DNA of 64,000 nt from Plantago major (Eukaryota > Streptophyta > Magnoliopsida > Lamiales > Plantaginaceae), in assembly GCA_026545765.1 (NCBI GenBank), contig CM048840.1, positions 58,808,843-58,872,842 on the forward strand. The letters run 5' to 3'. Below are positions 34,901-42,451 of this stretch, one piece after another (the stretch's first letter is position 1; every line of letters starts with the position of its first letter). The translations under genes were made by a program, and so were the position numbers. Under the pieces are notes generated by a model. The model was not told where the DNA came from. It saw nothing but the letters and a program-made list of their open reading frames with translations, and searched no databases.

Positions 34901-36214
34901 GAAATGCAATCTAAAGAGAGAATCTTTCAAGAATATTGTTGAAGAAAGCAAGAAGGAAATATATTGTTGAAGACACTAATATGGGAATTTCCTTCTAGCT
35001 GATTATTGAAGAAAACAAGAACATGGAAAATTGCCTTTGCTGAGATCCTATTGCCTTTCGACTTGGATGGGAGCTGTCGATATCTCAAGTATATATACAA
35101 GGATTCAGCCGAGCAATAATTGAGCCTTTCTTGATGATCAATCGAGATTTTATTAAAAGAGTTTAGGCTTCTTGTTTTCTGCTAGCTTTAGAGTTTGTCT
35201 AAGAGTATTCATTGTTGGAATAACTCTTTCAAACATCGACCTAGAATAGCTTTTACTGTTGGTTCTTCTAGGGCTAGTTTTGGTTGTTTAATCAATCGTC
35301 TGTGATTATATTAAACCCACTTGATTAGATCTACTTTTCCTGTCAGTAGATATTTTGCCTACGGCGCTGCCAATATATTTTTCTATATATTGACTTGGTA
35401 ATAGAAGTTTCATTCTTATTCATCCGCTGCTATATGTTAACTGTAGACAGTGTTGAACAACATTGTTGGCAACATTGTCTGTTGGTCTAATTCCAAGTAC
35501 CAATCCGGGATCTTAAGTTCTAACACGTCTTCACCCTTCTTGCTGCCCTCAGTCTTGCGGCGACTCGGTCCTACTTGTCCAGACGACTCCTTCCGGAATA
35601 CATGAGAAGAAATCATTTCATCCTCTTCATCTTCCTCCGAACCGACACTGTCATACCAACCCTTTACCTCTTCGGCATTCTCCGCTTCAACTTCTTCATC
35701 CTCGGACGACGAGCTTAACTCCACTACCGTCCGAAGGGGGCAGCAATATGAACCCGATCTTCGACACCCTCTTCAAATATGCCCAGTTCGGCCGGTGCCT
35801 CAGAGGTGTCGTTCACTTCTTCGATGTTTGGCTCATGTGGATTCGGAATGAATGGCACTCGGTTAGGGTTAGTCCTAAAACTATAACCTAGGTTGCGTAT
35901 GAGGGATCCTTCCCAGCACGACGCGGACGGAGATCCCCGATAGCCCGAGAGCTAGTCTCTTGCACAACACCAACACTCTGCACATTAGAGACTTCCGAGT
36001 AATCCTGACGATTCGGAGACCTTGAACCCGGAACAACTAACCAGAGTAAAAAGCTTACCTCAGGCTCTTCCCGGCTCGGATGAGGAGAACGGGCTGGCTC
36101 TTGTAAGTCCTCCATACTGCCGACGTCAATCTCCTCGGAACTCTCTGGTAAAGACAACGCTTCGGAACCATATCCTTTAGCTTCGGATCGGTTTTGACTA
36201 TCACTCTCGGACAT
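25991..36214 (-). CDS. Antisense gene of element B (Transposase_28-like plus coiled coil), split by element C
   Basis: Coding blocks on the strand opposite gag-pol run from MSESDSQNRSEAKGYGSE (36214) through an acidic part (MELSSSSEDEEVEAENAEE, near 35720). After the C insertion they continue at 28276-27821 and then to 25991. The 28276-27821 block has YCGWRLPMSSELMGIL and IIPKSLGNLMCFGVMCKYKG, which resembles the plant family annotated as putative gypsy-type transposon (Transposase_28). A basic KKGKGKM segment is near 27030, and a long coiled coil (EEDLAKAEVARVVE to about 26490) follows. At least one GT-AG intron candidate with good consensus lies near 26860-26930. Antisense additional genes are known in Tat elements; their role is unknown. 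Interrupted in several places. Confidence 0.72.
28266..29157 (+). repeat. Element C LTR 1
   Basis: 892 bp, TGAAAATCCAAG to TTCTAACA. A TATA-like AAGTATATATACAAGG lies near 28718-28733. It carries five CAACATTG/CAATGTTG motifs. Confidence 0.93.
29158..29221 (+). other. Short internal segment between LTR 1 and LTR 2 of element C
   Basis: It contains the primer site AGTGGCATCAGAGCC directly after LTR 1 and the polypurine tract AAGGGGGAGAT directly before LTR 2, with almost nothing between them. Confidence 0.9.
29222..30113 (+). repeat. Element C LTR 2
   Basis: 892 bp, TGAAAATGCAAG to TTCTAACA. It is nearly identical to LTR 1 and serves as 5' LTR of the gag-bearing unit. Confidence 0.93.
30114..30128 (+). 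other. Primer binding site of the gag-bearing unit of element C
   Basis: AGTGGTATCAGAGCC immediately follows LTR 2, the plant Copia site for initiator methionine tRNA. Confidence 0.9.
30169..31522 (+). CDS. gag: Element C gag
   Basis: I take the ATG at 30169 (MEVANSSVYRPPMLDGSNYH) because no ATG lies closer to the primer site. Conserved Copia gag segments follow: YWKIRMRTYIKSIE, AWDLLQNHYEG, SKLRMLWSKFENLRM, ETIDSYFEKLLTLSN, then a zinc knuckle CFECQGWGHYQNEC near 31060-31100. The acidic tail contains CAATGTTG/CAACATTG motifs inside the coding sequence. Fossil; one or a few interruptions. Confidence 0.88.
31584..32450 (+). pseudogene. pol: Element C pol remnant: RNase H end
   Basis: The block contains late Copia segments only: LWYARDTNTNLVGFSDCDWAG, DDRKYTSGGCFYL, SWYFKKQNNVSLS, HSRTKNIDIGYNFLKD and QLADIVTKPLN. 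No protease, integrase or catalytic reverse transcriptase segment is visible upstream, so the element is non-autonomous. Confidence 0.85.
32451..34696 (+). other. Element C 3' noncoding region
   Basis: About 2.2 kb without a credible gene. It holds many CAACATTG/CAATGTTG motifs, a block at about 32860-33004 shared with the Athila-like elements in opposite orientation, and several purine tracts of the form AAGGGGGAGAT. Some of these are followed by sequences resembling the LTR start (34111, 34314, 34496). Confidence 0.7.
34697..35525 (+). repeat. Element C LTR 3
   Basis: 829 bp, TGAAAATGCAAG to TTCTAACA, preceded by the polypurine tract TTAAGGGGGAGAT. It is shorter than LTRs 1 and 2 and carries an inverted repeat not seen in them (34726-34801). 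Confidence 0.92.
34726..34801. repeat. 25 bp inverted repeat (hairpin) inside element C LTR 3
   Basis: Arms at 34726-34750 and 34777-34801 are perfect reverse complements (arm core TTATCTTTCATGATTCAG) with a 26-base spacer. LTRs 1 and 2 have only the left arm. Confidence 0.93.
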
Positions 36215-36700
36215 CCTAGGGAAAGAAAAGGCAGTTTTATGAGTCTTAAGATTGCAGTCCGAGAGGCCATTTATGTAGATTAAATTTAATCTATGAGTAG
36301 AGAAGTAGAAACGACCGCGACGAACGCGGTTAACTCAGAGTTAGCATAACGTCAGTACGGTGTTAAAACTAACTACTCAGCGTATCCGAAGCAAACTACA
36401 GTAAACTACTTGTCCCTGCCACAGACTATGGAGAGTGTGCATACATCCGAACATACAAAATTTGACGATGAATGTAGCATGCACAAAGAAATTGAAAACA
36501 AAGAGAAAAAAACAAGCAATTTACTAATGCTCGGACGATTGGATTGAAGGCAGCTAACTTAGCTCGGATAACTAGCTACGGACTTCTTCGCACTCGCTTC
36601 GGATTGCTTGCGCTTGCTTCGGACGTACTAAAAACTCGAAAATCTTCCCTCTAGAAATGTAAAAGTGACATCGGTGAAACCCCTATTTATAGAGGGTTAA
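36214..36700 (-). promoter_or_regulatory. TATA box and leader of the antisense gene in element B
   Basis: On the minus strand a consensus TATAAATAG lies at 36683-36691. A leader of about 470 bases runs to the start codon at 36214. The leader contains TTCTCTTTG-type pyrimidine stretches. This suggests the antisense gene has its own promoter. Confidence 0.55.
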
Positions 36701-36940
36701 ATCAGGAAGCCCAACCGTCGCCATTTTTCGGGATTAAATCTCAGTCGTAGATCAAAATTCATCCAACGGCGTAGTACAACAATACCAGGCGAAATGACAC
36801 ATTGGTACAAAAAATTTACCTTACGATGACAAAAACACATACAACATACTCCACCATTCTCGGGAGAAGGCCACCACTCCACCTTCGGATGGCCAATCCA
36901 TATTCTGCCTCGGAAACATATCCTTCTCAACAAGGACGGA

Positions 36941-37207
36941 TGATTCAACTCACCATTACACGGACCCTCGTCCGTTCGGATGTCCCTCTTTGGACCATCC
37001 CAATCAGGATGATTAAAACCCTATCCTTTTTACAAGGGAGGTTGATTTAACTCACCATTACACGGACCCTCGTCCGTTCGGATGTCCCTCTTCGGACCAT
37101 CCCAATCAGGATGATTAAAACCTTATCCTCCTCAACAAGGAAGGATGATTCAACTCACCATTACACGAACCCTCATCCGTTTGGATATCCGTCTTCGGAT
37201 CATCCCT
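36941..37207 (+). repeat. Tandem repeat of about 102 bp, 2.6 copies
   Basis: Units start at 36941, 37043 and 37146 with TGATTCAACTCACCATTACA or a close variant and share CCCTCGTCCGTTCGGATGTC. The first two units are nearly identical over most of their length. Confidence 0.9.
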
Positions 37208-37320
37208 TAACCCACCAAAGGTATGATTCTGAAGTTTGTGCCTAAACTTGATCTCGCCTACAAATACCCCTTTTTAATCATTTTTGTTGCATTCCGAGCC
37301 TCTACCCTCGTACTGCAACA

Positions 37321-37349
37321 AAAGAGAAAGGGGGGGGGGGGGGGGGGGG
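37321..37349 (+). repeat. Purine tract ending in G20 near the 3' LTR of element B
   Basis: AAAGAGAAAG is followed by about 20 G. It lies about 145 bases before the 3' LTR on the element strand and could be a secondary polypurine tract or a G-quadruplex-prone run. The exact length may be affected by sequencing. Confidence 0.7.
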
Positions 37350-37494
37350 TTGAGTTAAGGACTACAAGAAGCACGTATACCTTTGTTCTGCTTATGAGCG
37401 ACGGATTGGACCAACAAACAAACTGTCTTCTCCACTTTTACCTATAGTTCCACAACTATCTTCTACTAAGATACTTGGAAACTAGGGGGACATA
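37350..37494 (+). other. Element B end of internal region with polypurine tract
   Basis: ACTAGGGGGACATA directly precedes the 3' LTR and is the likely plus-strand primer. No gene is seen. Confidence 0.75.
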
Positions 37495-38361
37495 TGTTGA
37501 TACGGAAATATGTCCAATCCATCATAGACACCTTTGGAACGAATCCTAAGGCGTCCCAAGTTGTCTACGAGTCCGAGACCTTATAGTCCGACCTTAAGCC
37601 CCCGTAGGTTAGACTCACCCGGGTGGAAAGGAACAGGAGGGCCCAAAGCGTAGTAGGTCTGACCCTGCCAATGGTCCGTAACCATAGGGTTCGACCCGGA
37701 CACCCACCCGGATTCAACACAACAACCTCACAAGCAACCGAATGAACTGGCACTAGAGTGTAAGGAGGTCCGAGGCACACGGTCCGAATGAGAGGTACTT
37801 AACAGTCTAATAAGAGTATCTTGTGAGCTATAAAGTACGGTCCGGACCTGCCTCTTCGGACCCTAACCCGCGGCAGACTATGTCAAAGCCTCTAAAACTC
37901 TCACATTAATGACTAAACTACCCCTGAAATCCCAAAATGGAATGTGGCAAATGTCATTAATGGGCCATGGGCCTATTGAAGCCTTGGTTGATCAATCTGG
38001 GCCTTACACTTGGCACGATCTGGTGGAACCCTCCCATTTGGGGAGAAATCTATATATATGGCACACATTCCCATAATAATGGTAAGCAATAACAGTCTCT
38101 CATTCTCGATTCTTATACCGAGTAGACCTCACTCTCTCGCAAGTAAAGTCTCCTTCCGGTTTGACACCACGCAAACCGGGTATAAGGTTCTAACCCCCCT
38201 CCAAGTTACTTGTGCAGGTCCTCACGTGTCGCCTCTTGTCAGTACGACGGTTCTTACTGGCTTCTACTCTTTGGTTCTTACGAGCTAAGTGGTCTAGGTA
38301 CTCAAGGTGAAGGAGAACAATGGAAATTCATTTAAGTGTTCGGGGGACTTTGCACTCGACA
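37495..38361 (+). repeat. Element B 3' LTR
   Basis: 867 bp, starting TGTTGATACG and ending ACTCGACA, homologous to 16576-17448. The TATA-like CTATATATATGG recurs near 38050. Confidence 0.93.
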
Positions 38362-38581
38362 CCGTGCAATGGTTGATCCGGCGTATTTGCTTCCTTCTCT
38401 CGATTTGGCACAATTATGCCGTCTTGGTGACTGAAATCGCGCAAATCCTCAAAACCGCGATCGTGCCCTACGTAAAACATGCAAAGTTGGTAAATTACCA
38501 TAAAACAACCTAAATATTGCATCTAGGGAAAAAAACGAGGGTCTAAAAGTATGCTATATCGCACATTTCATCGTCACATCA
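38362..38581 (-). repeat. Element I: right piece of an Athila-like LTR (U3 end)
   Basis: It ends TCACATCA on the plus strand beside CACCCCCAAACC. On the minus strand this is a polypurine tract GGTTTGGGGGTG followed by the LTR start TGATGTGA. The same junction is seen in elements D (52542) and H (60913). Confidence 0.65.
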
Positions 38582-39309
38582 CACCCCCAAACCAGTTTCT
38601 TGCTCATCCTTGAGCAAGGCAAAAACGATAATTAAGAAGTGACCATGAAATGAGCAGTGAGAATAAACCACCACAAAGACAAGTAGGCAGTTTCATAGAT
38701 CTAAACTCTACTAACTCGCTTAGCTTAAACTCCAACTTCAAGACTCCACAACAAACAAATAACAAGTAAGCACTACTCACTACAGCTAGCGGTTACAAGT
38801 GTAACCCAGTGTCCTTATAGGTGAACTTCAAAATCATTGCCTCACGGCAATGTTATGCAATCCTACTACCAAAAGTCATGGCACAAATCAAAGTAGTACT
38901 CAAGTTAACTAGGTTAGTAAACCAGGTAGGATAATATAAAGAGGAGGGAAAGGCCAAGTATCATTAGAAGATGACAAGGTGGAATAAAGGGTGTTTCAGG
39001 GGGACTTATCCTTCCGGACACTGAGCTCCTTCTTTCGACATTGTCTTCTCGTAACGATAAATCTTCAGCTTCTCTTCTATCATCGTAGCTACTCCACCGG
39101 TTGCTTCACACATAGACTACTTGCTCCTTTATTCTTTTCTCTTTTTTTTTATTTTTGGCATACTATTTTTTGCAGTCGTTTTACTGACTCATATGCTTTT
39201 TGGTTGGCCATCATTGGGCTCTTTTAGTCTCTCCATTTTTTGGTAGTGTCTGTTTTACCGAATTTTGCACTTTTGTGCGTGCTGGTTTGTTATACTTGCC
39301 ATCAACTGA
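38582..39309 (-). other. Element I: 3' noncoding region with PPT and hairpin
   Basis: The polypurine tract is at 38582-38594. A perfect hairpin CTTGCTCA-TCCT-TGAGCAAG lies at 38599-38618. The right end (39246-39306) carries the conserved block with GCACTTTTGTGC. No gene is seen. It ends where element D begins. Confidence 0.65.
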
Positions 39310-40415
39310 TGTGCTCAAATTAGTACTTGTTATAAATAAAGTAACTAAAGCATTTGTTGTAACAAACATTAACTACGGAATCGTTCTCAAGGAGCTAACT
39401 AGGCAACTATGACGTTTTCAAGTATCAAACGTAAGAGTTTGCGGTAACATTTTGTAAAATTGAGTTTGTGATGATGCTTTAAACTAAGTAAACTAAAACG
39501 GGTCTTGCAACAGAGAGAAGGGAAATAGACACGGTAGCACTTCAAAATAATCGAATATGAATCAGACCTATTGTTCATATGCTGTCATAGTTATTTGTCC
39601 AAGGAAAACACCAATTCAGTTTAACCAAGACATTCTTTGAAATGTAAAGTAAGGAAATCAATCGATTTTCAGACGATTGATTCTTAACTGGAATGGTTTT
39701 GAAGATTCGAGAAAAGATTACTTGAATTGGGGTTTTTATGAAGATCCATGAAAAAGCTTAACACATGTGAACAAACCTAGGTCAAGATCCTAATTCGATT
39801 ACTCCTACATTGTTACCGCATCTATCGAAGGATTACTTATTCATAGCACAAGCAATAACATACACGATGACAATCACAATCGAATTAAGCATGATACGAG
39901 AGATTATAAGCATACACCAAAACAATCAAACGCAAGATGAGAAATTTTGAAAGAAAGGGTAATTAGATTAATAATCTAACCTGATGATCCAAATCCGATG
40001 TCAATAGTACGATTACAACTGAAATTGATGAAGAACTAAGGCAAGAGAACCAAAACTAGGGTTTATCTTGTTTGAGAGTGAAAAGAACGTAAGAAAAGAA
40101 GTGTTTGTAAAATGTCTCAATCGATGACTAAAAGAACAGAGACATCTGCAAAATCCGCGTGAGACGCGTCCTGGATGAAGTGGGACGCATCTCACGCCTT
40201 ATGGAGACGCGTCCTAGGATGCGTCTTACGACCTCTGGGTTCTGGGAAACATCGTGAGACGCATCCTGGATGAAATGGGATGCGTCTCGCGTCTTGTGGA
40301 GGTGCGTCCTAGGACGCGTCTTGTGGCCAGTGAATTCTGGAATTGTCGTGAGATGCGTCCCGATGGAAGTGGGACGCGTCCTATGATGCATCTTGCGGGC
40401 TGGACATCTGGGACG
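39310..40415 (-). repeat. Element D 3' LTR, left piece
   Basis: It starts TGTGCTCAAATTAGTACTTG and aligns with 58932-59740. The tail holds GC-rich tandem repeats (40159-40415). The LTR resumes after element E at 52323. The 5 bp GGACG at 40411-40415 is one copy of the E target duplication. Confidence 0.88.
40159..40415. repeat. GC-rich tandem repeats of about 95 bp in element D LTR
   Basis: Units start at 40159, 40254 and 40348, each with GTGAGACGCGTCC or a variant, followed by GGGACGC and a second copy of the theme. The dyad GGACGCGTCC recurs. The third unit is interrupted by element E and continues at 52323. Confidence 0.9.
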
Positions 40416-41804
40416 TGTAACGCCCCACTTCCAGTAACCACTTTAGATAACAAAATAAATAGTTTATAAAATTATTATCATACTAAAAATAATTTTCTAT
40501 TATTGTTGTTGGGTTGTTATCATTGTTTTATATAATTTTAGGCTAAGCTTGTTAATAGTTTTGATTTAAATCGTTTTATATCTAAATGACGGCCTATGAA
40601 AGAGCAGTCACCGTAATATGAACCGTATTAATTTATAATACCTGATGATTTGACCTCTTCGATATTTGAGATGTATTTGTGAAAATCGAAATAAGCAGGT
40701 TGGTGTAAATAATAATTTCATAAATAAAATATTAATATAGGAACATGCATGTATATCCATGACTCATCCTTAATCACTAGCATACCTCACCGCACTCCAC
40801 AATACTGCCACCTAATTGATGATCATCTTCAATATTAAGTCTTCTATGTATTTTGTTATTATCCAAAAACACATTCCACACACACAACACCTTCTTCACA
40901 CATACACACCATTAACATACACATCACATAGACACCTATTGATGATAGAATATGGAGACATTAATTAGAAATGTGAAAAACAACAATATGATGATTCAAT
41001 CGAGAAGTCGAACAAGTCGAAACCAATGAAGCATGCTTAATGTTGGGCATGGCAAGGTGGCGTAATTAAGGAAGTAGGAGGAATAGGAGTGGCTAGAGCA
41101 AGCTGTGGTCATCGATCAATTCAACAAGAAAAGAGGATTACCAAGTTTAAGCTTGACTGGAGCTAGGAGTTGGTCTCATATGTCGACCGCGAGAGCGGGA
41201 TGCGCCAGAAGCTCTTCACTGGTTGAAGGTCGAAATCTTCATTCAATTTGTATCTTCTTGTTGGGTTAAGTTCCAAATAACGTATTTAAAGAATTGCCCT
41301 TGTAGGCTCACATTATTTCATTTGAAAATTATCATTAGATATATATAAAATTCTAATTACAGATAACAAGAATTGTAGTTTTTGGGAACTTGGTCTACAA
41401 ATCAGTTGTGAAGGTAGTTTAGCTATTCACCATTTAATTACTATTGTCGTATTCATAAAATAATACTACTATACTCCGTATATAGTTTTGATAATTATCA
41501 AGTTACATAAAAGGTTGTTATTAAACTATGTTAATGTATGATTATTCATCAATATGACAAAAACAAACTGGACCAGCTGTAATCATATTCAACTTGAGTA
41601 AAGAATGATTTTGGTTTAAATTAATTTATTGATTTCGGGTTAAACTAAAGATATTTAATAAATAAGAAAAATCAGTACAAAGTCAGGTTATCTAGCTAAA
41701 GGTATAGACAATATATATATTTAATTACACAAAGTCTTAGGAAAGGCCAAGTATATAGAGAGACTATAAAGACGGGCCTGTTTGCAATTTACCACACTTA
41801 TTTG

Positions 41805-41909
41805 CATTTTCGCGGGTCATCGGGTCGGTCAATTCATTTTCGCGGGTCATCGGGTCGGTCAATTCATTTTTGCGGGTCATTGGGTCGGGTCATTTCATTT
41901 TCGCGGTCT
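41805..41909 (+). repeat. 30 bp tandem repeat, about 3.5 copies
   Basis: Units start at 41805, 41835 and 41865 with CATTTTCGCGGGTCATCGGG and end GTCGGTCAATT. There are no spacers between units. It lies just inside the left end of element G. Confidence 0.93.
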
Positions 41910-42451
41910 ATTTACCAGGCTTGGTCTTTGGTATTTTATTGGAGTTCTGTCCTCTTTCTGGTTTTATTTGGTATATAGCTTGTTAGGAAAGTTTGCTAAT
42001 GACTGTTACAGTTTGTTTGTAGGGATGCTATGGTTTTTGTTTACGTTGTGTCTTAACTGGTTATGTTTGGTTTCTTATTGGGATGTAAAGTGTGTGTTTA
42101 TACTACAAGAGTGTTGTATTTTTCTCTATAGTATGAGTAGAGACTTTGTCATTCAGCTTTGGTTATCTTTGATGAGCATTTCAAGCTGACAGGAATCAGC
42201 TGGTACAGACTTGGTACAATTCAGGCTAGGTGATGGCTCAGTTCTGGCTCAGTTATGGAATGGTAATGCAACAGACAAGGCAAACAAGTTGGCACTCTGG
42301 TGGGATAGATACAAAGGTTCCAGTTTTGGTGGGTTTTGCACAAGGAGGCTCAGGATGACATGGAAGATGCAGTACAAAGGCTAGCACAGGCGTGTAATGG
42401 CACAGTCAAGGGCTACTTAGGTAAAAATTGGCACAATGATGGCACCTACTT
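41910..42451 (+). other. Element G left interior, noncoding
   Basis: A 135-codon open frame spans 41782-42189 but is low-complexity and starts in the tandem repeat; I do not accept it as a gene. From 42190 the sequence has TTGGCAC/TGGCACA motifs that continue after element F. Confidence 0.5.

Larger units (their letters stand above)
28266..35525 (+). mobile_element. Element C: non-autonomous Copia element in a three-LTR tandem (broken)
   Basis: Three homologous LTRs lie at 28266-29157, 29222-30113 and 34697-35525. The first interval is only 64 bases and holds a primer site and polypurine tract. The second holds gag, a remnant of the RNase H end of pol, and long noncoding sequence. The outer ends are flanked by a perfect target duplication CGTCT (28261-28265 and 35526-35530), so the tandem sits in the antisense gene of B as one block. 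LTR 1 and LTR 2 differ at about two dozen of 892 sites, suggesting roughly a million years. It lacks most of pol and would depend on a relative. Confidence 0.92.
16576..38361 (+). mobile_element. Element B: Tat-type Gypsy LTR retrotransposon (broken), carrying element C
   Basis: Two LTRs (16576-17448 and 37495-38361) frame a primer site, gag, protease, reverse transcriptase, RNase H, a second archaeal-type RNase H, integrase, a long 3' region with an antisense gene, a polypurine tract and tandem repeats. Reverse transcriptase before integrase marks Gypsy; the second RNase H and antisense gene mark the Tat lineage. Excluding C it is about 14.5 kb. The frames are interrupted in roughly five to eight places. 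The first 270 bases of the two LTRs show about 20 differences, so it is clearly older than A and C, perhaps a few million years. The flanks TCATG and CCGTG could be a target duplication altered by two transitions. Confidence 0.92.

Noticed and set aside
41805-41909. CRISPR-like direct repeats
   Set aside because: Units are contiguous with no unique spacers and lie in a plant transposon.
41782-42189. 135-codon plus-strand open frame
   Set aside because: It begins inside a 30 bp tandem repeat, is low-complexity and hydrophobic, and shows no recognisable domain.
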